NCBI GenBank assembly: GCA_900546395.1
Contig: URDD01000042.1
Span: 1-23,444, forward strand
DNA length: 23,444 nt
Reading direction: 5' to 3'
Source of the DNA: an uncultured Bacteroidales bacterium
GTDB lineage: Bacteria; Bacteroidota; Bacteroidia; Bacteroidales; UBA932
Made by a program: the position numbers and the translations under genes. Below, one piece after another: positions 15,872 through 23,444 of the stretch (within the stretch, counting starts at the first letter, position 1; each line of letters starts with the position of its first letter). The notes under the pieces are model-generated. The model ran no database searches, was not told where the DNA came from, and saw nothing but the letters and a program-made list of their open reading frames with translations.

Positions 15872-17719
15872 ATGAAAACTAAATTTATTTACACTATACT
15901 GGCATCTATTGCACTCACGACATCGTGTTCAGATTACCTTGATCAGGATCCCGGTGGTATGAATACTCTGGATAAGGTATTTACTTCTGAGGTCGAAACG
16001 AAAAAATGGTATGCCCGTATGTACAGTGATGATTTTATGGTGCAGGAAATGCACTATAGTGGTCAGATACCATATTTCTGGTGTACTGACGAGTCTGCCT
16101 ATGTTATGGAAAGCAATGTAAGAAGCATTTCTGAAGGGCTTATGTCTCCGGACAACTATTATGGATATACAGGATATAATCTGTATTTTTTCGTACGCTA
16201 CTATCAGGCTATAAGGCATATAAATATTTTTCTCGAAAATCTTGACCGTTGTGTGGAAATGGGTGAACTTGAGCGTCGTACAAAACGAGCTGAAGCTGTT
16301 TTTATGAGAGCTTACTATCATTACCTGCTCCTTCGTCTGTACGGACCGGTTCCTATCGTTGACAGCAGCAGGACGTCCGATGAAATTGCCAAGCCTCAAG
16401 CTCGTGTTCCGTTTGAGAAATGTGTTGAATGGATAAGTGGGCAAATCGATTGGGCCTGTGAAAACGGTATGCCTGAGACAAGGAATGAATCTCTGGAAAT
16501 GGGTCTTCCGACAATTGGAGCTGCACGGGCAATTCAGAGCAGGATGTTTTTGATGGCTGCATCTCCTCTTTATAACGGTAATACTACTTATGCTGGATGG
16601 ACAAATAAAGATGGTACTGTGCTCATTCCTCAGTCTTATGATGCTGAGTTGTGGAAAAAGGCAGCAGATGCAGCAAAAGATGTGATAGATAATTATGGAT
16701 ATTCACTGAAAAAACCTGCTGATGATGCCTCATTTGACGATATAGTAGACAATATCAGAACCATTACTACGACATGGGGTGCTGAGACTAATCCTGAAAT
16801 GATCTGGGGACACCCTAACAGTTTGCAGTGGTACGGAATGTGTGCCCTTCCTGCAAGATGGTACGGATGGAATGGACGTTACTCGCTTGCCCTTGGAATG
16901 GTGAATGACTTCTTTATGGCTGACGGAACTGTTGCGCCTTCTATGGAATCCTGGTTTGAGGACAAGAAGTTCTCCACTGAAGATGGCAACGGTACTATTG
17001 AGAATACTTTCCATATGTTCTGCAATAGAGAACCGCGTTTCTATGCAAACATTCATTTCCCTAACCAGCGAATATCTTATGCCTATCCTAATGAGTCAGA
17101 TTCATTTCAAGATGCCGACGGCTATGGCGTGGTAGATTTCTGGTATTCAGGTCTGTCAGGAAACGGTTCAACACCTGGAGACAAAAACACATCAGGCTTT
17201 TCTGTAAGGAAGAATATACCGGTAGATTATTGCTCAAGCAAAGAAAAGAGTACAGCAACACGTATGCTTAATGTACCGTTCCCTATTATAAGGCTTGGAG
17301 AAATTTATTTGAACTATGCTGAAGCAATTAACGAATATTATGGAGAAACTCAGCAGGATGAAGTTCTTTATTATTTGAATGAGATCAGAAAAAGAGCCGG
17401 TATTCCTGGGTATGAAGGGCGGTATTCAAAAGAAGAAATGAGAGAAATGATTCGTCACGAGCGCAAAATTGAACTGTGTTATGAGTGTCAGCGTTTCTTT
17501 GATGCCAGGAGATGGTTTATTGCACATGGCCCGGAAGGTGTTTTCAATCATAATGAAATGGGGCTGGACATGTCAAAGGGCACAGGTCCGACAGATAAGG
17601 AATTCTTTACAATGACTCAAGTAGCATTAAAAAGATTCGATATCAAACATTATTTTATGCCTATCAAGTCATCAGAGATAGAATTGAATACTGAACTTGT
17701 TCAGGCTCCTTTCTATTAG
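15872..17719 (+). CDS. SusD/RagB-type outer membrane lipoprotein
   Basis: A 615-residue surface lipoprotein that caps the SusC barrel and captures substrate. The lipobox ends in TTSC with the lipidated cysteine at 19, followed by the typical SDYLDQDPGG. The N-terminal TPR-like region includes RTKRAEAVFMRAYYHYLLLRLYG, and the C-terminal RagB/SusD region includes LNEIRKRAGIPGY and IRHERKIELCYECQRFFDARRW, both family hallmarks. An upstream in-frame ATG at 15845 overlaps susC; I use 15872 because it places the signal peptide at the N-terminus. At 615 residues it is longer than the classic SusD (about 550). It is rich in aromatic residues, which often make the ligand platform. Confidence 0.95.
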   Translation: MKTKFIYTILASIALTTSCSDYLDQDPGGMNTLDKVFTSEVETKKWYARMYSDDFMVQEMHYSGQIPYFWCTDESAYVMESNVRSISEGLMSPDNYYGYTGYNLYFFVRYYQAIRHINIFLENLDRCVEMGELERRTKRAEAVFMRAYYHYLLLRLYGPVPIVDSSRTSDEIAKPQARVPFEKCVEWISGQIDWACENGMPETRNESLEMGLPTIGAARAIQSRMFLMAASPLYNGNTTYAGWTNKDGTVLIPQSYDAELWKKAADAAKDVIDNYGYSLKKPADDASFDDIVDNIRTITTTWGAETNPEMIWGHPNSLQWYGMCALPARWYGWNGRYSLALGMVNDFFMADGTVAPSMESWFEDKKFSTEDGNGTIENTFHMFCNREPRFYANIHFPNQRISYAYPNESDSFQDADGYGVVDFWYSGLSGNGSTPGDKNTSGFSVRKNIPVDYCSSKEKSTATRMLNVPFPIIRLGEIYLNYAEAINEYYGETQQDEVLYYLNEIRKRAGIPGYEGRYSKEEMREMIRHERKIELCYECQRFFDARRWFIAHGPEGVFNHNEMGLDMSKGTGPTDKEFFTMTQVALKRFDIKHYFMPIKSSEIELNTELVQAPFY

Positions 17720-17727
17720 CAGATATT

Positions 17728-17780
17728 GAGGCTGGCGGCATTTGAATCAAAAAGCCGGCTTCCATATTGTGTGACAATAT
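17728..17780 (+). promoter_or_regulatory. Two consecutive hairpins between susD and the DUF1735 gene
   Basis: The first pairs GAGGCTGGC (17728-17736) with GCCGGCTTC (17754-17762), including two G-U pairs. The second pairs ATATTGT (17764-17770) perfectly with ACAATAT (17774-17780) around a GTG loop. No U-run follows either. They fill most of the 85-base gap and could act as mRNA processing or stability elements that raise susCD transcript over downstream genes. Confidence 0.4.
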
Positions 17781-17804
17781 CTTAAGAAAAAGTAAATTTA
17801 GAAT

Positions 17805-19448
17805 ATGAAAAGATTATATAATATGCTTTCAATGGCACTTCTGACAATAACAGTTGCATCTTGTCAGATAGAGTCGCCTGCGATTCTGATATATCCGGAT
17901 CCTGTATTTGACAAAAATGGTCTGTATCGGATAAATACTATATCGATTTATGACGAAGAAGAGACAATAATATCAGTATCCAGAACTTATGGACTATCAA
18001 AGGAAATGGACCTGACTGTCGGTATAGATCCGTCAGTACTTGAAGAGTATAACAAGCTTAACGGAACAGATTATGAACTTATGCCTGAACAATATTATAC
18101 TGCGCCGGAATTTGTTAAATTTGAACCACATGCCAAAACATCTGAATTAAGAATCAGCATAAGTCCCAAGGCTTTGTCTGATGCTCTTGGTATAGAAAAA
18201 GCTAATAAATATGCTATTCCTGTTTCAATTATTGATTCTTCAATTGAAATTGAAGCGAAGGGCAGTTCTTCAGAAGTTATTCTTATACCTGAAATCGTTA
18301 ATCCAAGTCTTACTGTAGAGATTCCTGATGTGAATAAAAAACTGGATTTTATAAAAGGTGTCCCGTTAACTCAGAGTGTCGTTTTGACTTCAAAAATCAA
18401 TTTTACTACAGTAGATTCTGATGCCGTCATGGTAGAAGCTGATGCTGATGCAGTAAATACATACAACAGTGAGAATGGAACTGATTACACCCTTCTTGCA
18501 CAAGAATATTATTCAGTAGAGACAGGACAGTTGGATGAAGAAAATATGCTCTACACTATTCCGGTGAAATTTACCTGCCACGAAATGCCAGATGACAAAG
18601 CATATCTCCTTCCGCTGAAGATTAAGTCTAACCTTTATAATATATCACAAAGAGAACCTATATACGTTATGGTTCAACTCAATATACTCAAGATGTGGGT
18701 AGTAAAAAGCGGAGAAGTTGTGGTTACAAATACAGGAAAAGGAATGATAGGGGTGGAGATGAACGCACCGATTGCAGAAGCCCAGCCTCTGGATTTTGAG
18801 GTCGATAACTCAAAAGTAGAGGAATACAATTCAGCAAACGCTACATCATACCTTACGGTAGATCCTTCTAAAGTAGAAGTATTTGCATCCGAAGTTCCTG
18901 CAGGAGAGAACTCTGCAAATGTTTCATATTCTATAGATATGAAAGATATGGAATATGACGGAGAGGATAAGTATCTAGTTCCTCTCATTCTCTCAAGGGA
19001 AGGCTTGTATCCTGGTACTGAAGTAGAAAAAGACCTGATTTACGTATCTCCGAACAAGTCCTTGGAAATACCGTATATAAAGACTGTATGGGGAGAGGAA
19101 AAATCAGATCGCGTAACCAAGGGTGAAATTTTCCACTCTAATCTAAGACCGTCAAAGAGCGACTCAAAGCAGAAGTACGCGATAAATTATAATGAAAGGT
19201 GGGCTGACGGCCTTATTTATTTCAATATTAAAGACGAGACTGTTTCAGGTTATCCTGAACGTAGGATATTGAGTGACTTTTCCGACAGACCATATGACCG
19301 ACCTGACGGATATGACAAGATTGTTGACAACGGTTCATACCTGGATACTGAAACCGGAATTCTGCACTTTGATTTGGCAGTAATGGATACCAAGTATGCA
19401 GAACAGGGAGGCTTCCCTATACAGATTGATTTGGCTCCGGCAAATTAA
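17805..19448 (+). CDS. Surface lipoprotein with three DUF1735-like repeats (candidate SGBP)
   Basis: A 547-residue lipoprotein with lipobox VASC (C20). Three repeated modules are visible, each marked by a YN-x2-N-x-T-x-Y core: EEYNKLNGTDY (about residues 83-93), NTYNSENGTDY (about 219-229) and EEYNSANATSY (about 340-350). In each a hydrophobic strand precedes and a SI/PV strand follows. This is the DUF1735 (BT_3987-type N-terminal) pattern, an Ig-like domain frequent in Bacteroidota surface proteins. The final 120 or so residues (from about YIKTVWGEE) form a separate C-terminal domain I cannot name. No catalytic motif is evident. Its position just after susD is that of a surface glycan-binding protein; ligand binding is inferred. 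Confidence 0.75.
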   Translation: MKRLYNMLSMALLTITVASCQIESPAILIYPDPVFDKNGLYRINTISIYDEEETIISVSRTYGLSKEMDLTVGIDPSVLEEYNKLNGTDYELMPEQYYTAPEFVKFEPHAKTSELRISISPKALSDALGIEKANKYAIPVSIIDSSIEIEAKGSSSEVILIPEIVNPSLTVEIPDVNKKLDFIKGVPLTQSVVLTSKINFTTVDSDAVMVEADADAVNTYNSENGTDYTLLAQEYYSVETGQLDEENMLYTIPVKFTCHEMPDDKAYLLPLKIKSNLYNISQREPIYVMVQLNILKMWVVKSGEVVVTNTGKGMIGVEMNAPIAEAQPLDFEVDNSKVEEYNSANATSYLTVDPSKVEVFASEVPAGENSANVSYSIDMKDMEYDGEDKYLVPLILSREGLYPGTEVEKDLIYVSPNKSLEIPYIKTVWGEEKSDRVTKGEIFHSNLRPSKSDSKQKYAINYNERWADGLIYFNIKDETVSGYPERRILSDFSDRPYDRPDGYDKIVDNGSYLDTETGILHFDLAVMDTKYAEQGGFPIQIDLAPAN

Positions 19449-19459
19449 ATCCTGATAAT

Positions 19460-19494
19460 GGCAGCTGGAAGTTAATATCTCCAGCTGTCCTTTT
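19460..19494 (+). terminator. Terminator-like hairpin between the DUF1735 gene and the first protease gene
   Basis: GGCAGCTGGA (19460-19469) pairs with TCCAGCTGTC (19480-19489), a 10-bp stem with one G-U pair and a 10-base loop, followed by CTTTT. It has the form of a modest intrinsic terminator. Only 22 bases lie between it and the next ATG, too few for a new promoter, so partial termination or transcript processing inside the operon is more likely than full termination. Confidence 0.55.
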
Positions 19495-19516
19495 AAATTA
19501 AAAATACGTTAAGATT

Positions 19517-20896
19517 ATGAAAGCTCATTTAAAGGATTTCGGACTTGCAGCGATGATGCTGATGGCTGTGTCTTGTAGTTCAGGAAAAGGAGGAGAACTT
19601 CCTGCAGATCCTGATGTTCCCCCGATTATCGATGATCCGTATGAAGTTAAGATTGTCAATGGAACATTTGAAAATGAACTTGATGGATGGATAGTACACA
19701 AATATGCAAACGGAGAAAAGACTCTTCTTGAAGTTGTATCGGGACAAGGAGTTAAAGACAGTAAATGTTTGAAAATACAGCAGTTTCCTGAAAATGGCAA
19801 GTGTTGTGTGGCTGTGGAGCAGAAGTTGACCGGCCTTGAACCTGACCAGATGTACAGGATAACAGCCAGAGTCAGATATTCTGATATTCCTAATGGAGAA
19901 GGAACTGGCCCTGTGCTTTTCAGCCCTAATACAAAGCAATACTGGAATTCTTCCAAGTATTTGTACGGTACTGAGTTGAAATCTTGGACTACAGTGACTT
20001 GTGATTTTATTTCAGATGATGGAGGTAATGCGACAATATCTGTAGCTCTTGGCTTTTGGCAGGGAGGAATGGCCAACGGAGGACATTCGACGGGAACGGC
20101 TTATTTCGACAATGTCAGTGTAAAGAAAGTTTCTGATGAAATGTTCTTTAAAGAAGGAGAACATATAAAGTTATATATTGAGCCCTCAAAAGTTATTGTC
20201 TCAAATCAGATTTTGTCTGAATGGGTAGAAAGACTTGACAGAATGTATGAATCTTATGTCGAACTGATGGGAGAAGCTCCTCATGAAGGGCGGAAATTGG
20301 CGATTCTTACGACTCACGGCATTTATTCAGGATATTGGGCATTGGCTGGTTATCCTATATTGTGGAGTGCAAACTATACTGCAGTTGAAGACTCTTTTGC
20401 GCAGATGAATCAGTATGATGACTGGTGTTTCGGAATAATGCACGAACTTGGGCATGTATTCAATTTGGGTAATTCTTCTTGGAATTGGAATGATGAAATG
20501 TTTGCCAATTTCAGAATGCACTACGGTCTGGCGATGAACGACGGTAAAGTTTATATGGACGGTTTGGATGGAAAGAGAGTATATCGGGGAAATGAGATTT
20601 TGCAGATGTATAGAATCGACTACGATAAAACCATAGCTTCCAAAGTTAATGATAACGGGATACATTACATGCTTGCAAGGCTTGCAGATCCTAGTGTCAT
20701 AGGCTGGGAGCCGTTCAAAAAGACATTTTATTTTCTCCAGAAAAACGGTGGAAACGGCGGAAGCAATTATGACAAATTTGAATATTTTATCAAGGTTCTT
20801 TCACGATATGCTACGGAAGTACATGGACGAGAAATAGATGTGAAGAAATTTTTTACTGACCAAGAACTCGCATCGATAAAAAAACAATTAGGATAA
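19517..20896 (+). CDS. M60-like gluzincin metallopeptidase lipoprotein with carbohydrate-binding-like domain
   Basis: A 459-residue lipoprotein (lipobox AVSC, C20). Residues about 45-210 form a jelly-roll domain of the CBM4/9 type: NGTFENELDGW at the start and TAYFDNVSVKKV at the end. The second half is a zinc metallopeptidase: H309-E310-L-G-H313, then 13 residues to E327 in WNWNDEMFANF. This HExxH-x13-E pattern fits the M60/enhancin-like gluzincins, several of which cleave mucin-type O-glycoproteins. The preceding GYWALAGYPILW is shared with the next gene. A second zincin family with the same ligand pattern is not excluded. The protein is probably outer-membrane attached and may face outside. 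The next gene, 17 bp downstream, encodes a paralogue, suggesting tandem duplication. Confidence 0.75.
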   Translation: MKAHLKDFGLAAMMLMAVSCSSGKGGELPADPDVPPIIDDPYEVKIVNGTFENELDGWIVHKYANGEKTLLEVVSGQGVKDSKCLKIQQFPENGKCCVAVEQKLTGLEPDQMYRITARVRYSDIPNGEGTGPVLFSPNTKQYWNSSKYLYGTELKSWTTVTCDFISDDGGNATISVALGFWQGGMANGGHSTGTAYFDNVSVKKVSDEMFFKEGEHIKLYIEPSKVIVSNQILSEWVERLDRMYESYVELMGEAPHEGRKLAILTTHGIYSGYWALAGYPILWSANYTAVEDSFAQMNQYDDWCFGIMHELGHVFNLGNSSWNWNDEMFANFRMHYGLAMNDGKVYMDGLDGKRVYRGNEILQMYRIDYDKTIASKVNDNGIHYMLARLADPSVIGWEPFKKTFYFLQKNGGNGGSNYDKFEYFIKVLSRYATEVHGREIDVKKFFTDQELASIKKQLG

Positions 20897-20913
20897 CATT
20901 AAAATTGATAATT

Positions 20914-22224
20914 ATGAATAAAGTTTACAGGTTTTTGCCTGGGGTATTTTCAAGCGTGCTGATCATTCTCGCTTCTTGTTCAAATGGAGTAGTTTATGAA
21001 ACCTCGTTTGATAAAGATGTTCTCTCTTGCGGAGAATGGAAAATCGGAGGTAATCCGATTCAAGGAGCGACTGCTGAATACAAGTGTGATGAGGGCATAG
21101 AATCTTCGGGATGTGTTTATCTGAATTCTCCTGACAGGGGGCATTTGTATGTCAGTCATTGTCTTTCTGAACTGGATCCATCAAAATTGTACAGACTGAC
21201 GGCAAAAATCAAGACAAGAGGAGTAAAAGAAGGACGAGGTGCCATTTTAGCTGTAAAAACGGAGAATAGCGACCAAATCTGGAATGCATCAGAGTTTGTG
21301 TATGATGATAATGACTGGAAAGAGGTATATATTGACTTTGTTCCATCATCTGACGGAACGGCAGAAATTTGCTGTATGCTCGGAAATTTTGGAGGTACAT
21401 ACAACGGAGGAACTGCATTGGGTGAAGTCTGGTATGACGACGTTTGTGTCAAAGAAGTTTCTGATGAACAGATGTATTTCCGTTCAGGAGAACATATTTC
21501 GTTGGCGTTGGACCGTGATAAAGTGAGCATTCCGGACTCTGAAGTAGATAAATGGCTTGCACATTTGGACGAAGTGTATCAGAGTTATGTTGATCTGGTT
21601 GGAGATTGTCCCTATAATGGGAGAAAGATAATGATTCTGACCACTCCCGGAATTGAAGCCGGATATTGGGCTCTTGCAGGTAATCCTATTCTTTGGAACA
21701 ATAAAGTTGGAATTGACAAGCTTCTCAAACGGACAGCAGCCGACGGTGACTGGAATTTCGGTATCTTGCATGAGATTGGACACACATTTTCACCGGGAAC
21801 AGTTACCGGGAATGGTAACTGGAATTGGAATGATGAAATTTTTGCCAATTTTCGTATGTCTTATGCCTTGGAGGTGTGCGGTGGTGCTGTAAGTCAGAGA
21901 AATGCTATTTACAAAGGGGCGGAAATCATTGACTATTACAAGATTTTTTATGATGAGACTATAGGACAAGGAATAGCAAAGAACAATGGAGATGCCTTGC
22001 ATTATACATTCCTGCGGATAAAGGAAAAATATGGATGGGATGTATATAAAAAAGCTTTTCGTAATCTTTATGCCCTTCCGGCAGAAAAAATGGCACATCT
22101 TAATAAAGATTATGAGAAGTTTCTTTTTTTTCTGAAATATGTATCTGAGGCTGCAGGGGAAGATGTTACAGTGACCTGCTATACGGAAAAAGAACTGCGT
22201 CTTATAGAAGAGTCTTTAAAATAA
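20914..22224 (+). CDS. Second M60-like gluzincin metallopeptidase lipoprotein, paralogue of the preceding gene
   Basis: A 436-residue lipoprotein (LIILASC, C22) with the same layout: a jelly-roll carbohydrate-binding-like domain (about 30-190, ending GEVWYDDVCVKEV) and a zincin domain. The site is H286-E287-I-G-H290 with E308 in NWNWNDEIFANF, a 17-residue spacing, four longer than its neighbour because of a GTVTGNG insertion. Shared blocks include GYWALAG, PILW, NWNDE and FANFRM. I start at the ATG 20914; a TTG at 20905 would add three residues. All three zinc ligands and the catalytic Glu are present, so it looks active. The insertion beside the active site and differences in the binding domain suggest a different cleavage preference. 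Confidence 0.75.
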   Translation: MNKVYRFLPGVFSSVLIILASCSNGVVYETSFDKDVLSCGEWKIGGNPIQGATAEYKCDEGIESSGCVYLNSPDRGHLYVSHCLSELDPSKLYRLTAKIKTRGVKEGRGAILAVKTENSDQIWNASEFVYDDNDWKEVYIDFVPSSDGTAEICCMLGNFGGTYNGGTALGEVWYDDVCVKEVSDEQMYFRSGEHISLALDRDKVSIPDSEVDKWLAHLDEVYQSYVDLVGDCPYNGRKIMILTTPGIEAGYWALAGNPILWNNKVGIDKLLKRTAADGDWNFGILHEIGHTFSPGTVTGNGNWNWNDEIFANFRMSYALEVCGGAVSQRNAIYKGAEIIDYYKIFYDETIGQGIAKNNGDALHYTFLRIKEKYGWDVYKKAFRNLYALPAEKMAHLNKDYEKFLFFLKYVSEAAGEDVTVTCYTEKELRLIEESLK

Positions 22225-22235
22225 TATTCTGAAGA

Positions 22236-23420
22236 ATGAGACTAAGATTGACAATATTGGTAATTGCAGTATTCTTGATTGCTGCAGAAGTCTGTTTTGC
22301 ACAAAAGGTTTACAGATTCAGTGTAAAAGTGGGGATTGACTGTGAATCTGTAGATTCTTTGGGTGGAGAATAATTGGTAAGAGGAAAGATTGCCGATATG
22401 TTCGGCAAGATTAACAAGGCATTCAATCATACTCGTCAGTTTGATGCAGTATATGATTTTGCTGTTGACTGGGATGCTTTTTATATTTACGACGGTATTT
22501 CTACAGAAGAAGTCTTCAAGCCTCATCCAGAACATGACTATCTTGTCATCATAGACGGATACAAGTCAAATCCTAAAGAACAGGGTGGAGGATGGTATGG
22601 TTCGGATATTCAGACTGTCTATCATGCAAGAACCCATAATGACAGATTCAACGATCCGTTCAACAGCCAGGCTATCGACGGTATAATCCACGAGTTCGGT
22701 CACGGCCGTGGCGTGCCTGATATATATGCAATGAAGGTTGAAGCTTGCAATAATCCGGTTGCGCCAGTGGCCTGTTATGGGACCAGATGTATCATGGATT
22801 ATCCTTATGGCGAAACCAAGTGGAGTGATTATGCAGTGAATATGATTAACCTGTCGGGGGATAAAATGGTGGAGATAGACAATCTGGTGGCAGAGATGCG
22901 GCCGGATATGTTCTTTTTCAATGTACTGAATCCGGATGGCAAGCCCGCTGTCAATGCTTCATTGAATTTTTATCCGGTGGAATGGTATTCAAACAAGGTC
23001 TCACCTAAAATCATATATACGGCAAGGACAGATGCAGAAGGAAAGTGCTATATAGGAGGAGACATTCTTTTTCCTAAATCTCAGGATTATGGTTTGAAAT
23101 ATCCTAATATTTTTGTTGAGGCCGACTTTGAAGGAATGAAAAGCTATGCATGGCTTCCTTTGTATGAGATAGAAAATGTAAAATTTAATGGAGAAAATAC
23201 TTATCGCCTGACAATGTTTATGAAAAGTTCCGTGCCTTCTGACCCATTCAAGTTCAGAGTTACGGACAAACGTTATCCTAAGCCTTCGGGGGTGGATTCA
23301 TATAGATGGATTGTCAATAGTTGCGGACAAATAGAATGGAATGTAAATAAAGAGCAACTGCCCATTGTTGTATTTATAACCATAGAACAACCAAAACTAA
23401 TCAGAAATATCCGAGTGTAA
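22236..23420 (+). pseudogene. Secreted metzincin-like zinc protease interrupted by an in-frame TAA
   Basis: The reading frame starts at ATG 22236 with a signal peptide (about 1-22, ending CFAQ) and runs 45 codons to TAA at 22371-22373. It then continues in the same frame for 348 more codons. Counting the stop as codon 46, the zinc site is H152-E153-F-G-H156-x-x-G159-x-x-D162, with Asp as third ligand as in snapalysin-type proteases, and a Met-turn candidate M187 in CIMDYPYG. After about residue 235 an Ig-like C-terminal domain follows (NPDGKPAVNASL; TDAEGKCYIGG). A start at TTG 22374 would give a catalytic part without a secretion signal. The stop could be a recent mutation, a sequencing error or a read-through site. 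It lies 11 bp after the second M60-like gene. Confidence 0.75.
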
Positions 23421-23444
23421 ATCTTTAATTACCAGCATATTCTA

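Noticed and set aside
15929..16444. 171-codon minus-strand open frame
   Set aside because: It is antisense to susD and has no recognisable domain, signal or start context.
19525..20076. 183-codon minus-strand open frame
   Set aside because: It is antisense to the carbohydrate-binding-like half of the first protease gene, and its composition is that of a shadow frame without recognisable motifs.
22374..23420. Reading frame starting at TTG as an independent intact protease gene
   Set aside because: It begins immediately after a stop that is in frame with a signal-peptide-coding stretch, has no ATG or secretion signal, and starts inside what looks like domain sequence. It is better read as the 3' part of an interrupted gene.

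Overview
The window looks like a chromosomal segment from a member of the Bacteroidales (Bacteroidota); the genus cannot be fixed from sequence alone. The evidence is a SusC/SusD pair next to a hybrid two-component regulator (HTCS), DUF1735-type surface lipoproteins, weak Shine-Dalgarno sequences, and a promoter of the Bacteroidales type (TTTG, 19 bp, TAnnTTTG) at 5949-5979. Genes are densely packed. No stretch over 300 bases lacks a gene, and I see no tRNA, rRNA, CRISPR array or insertion sequence.

Left part (1-8537) is mostly housekeeping. On the minus strand, a secreted C1B cysteine aminopeptidase (2022-832) overlaps phosphatidylserine synthase pssA (835-107) by 4 bp. Divergent from it is a lone alpha/beta hydrolase (2184-2846, plus). 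Next comes a minus-strand cluster read right to left: a NifX/NifB-like protein with a His/Cys tail, a DUF3467 protein, a KdsC-like HAD phosphatase, a Maf nucleotide pyrophosphatase and glycerol-3-phosphate dehydrogenase gpsA. A good promoter and a long leader with a hairpin precede this cluster. To its right is a UvrA-like ATPase that lacks the UvrB-binding insert (UvrA2 type).

Right part (8561-23420) is a polysaccharide-utilization-type locus. A 1326-residue HTCS sensor/regulator (minus) faces a plus-strand operon: SusC-like TonB-dependent transporter, SusD-like lipoprotein, a surface lipoprotein with three DUF1735-like repeats, two paralogous lipoproteins each with a jelly-roll carbohydrate-binding-like domain and an HExxH...E (M60-like gluzincin) domain, and a secreted HExxHxxGxxD (metzincin-like) protease. 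The last gene carries an in-frame TAA between its signal peptide and catalytic domain. A perfect 10-bp inverted repeat lies in the HTCS/susC intergenic region.

The most interesting reading is that this is a SusCD locus built around secreted metalloproteases. No glycoside hydrolase, lyase or sulfatase is visible within the window. Together with the carbohydrate-binding-like domains on the proteases, this suggests a system for glycoproteins or mucin-type glycopeptides: the proteases cut, SusD and the DUF1735 protein bind, SusC imports, and the HTCS senses a released product. The substrate is inferred, and enzymes beyond the right edge could change the picture.
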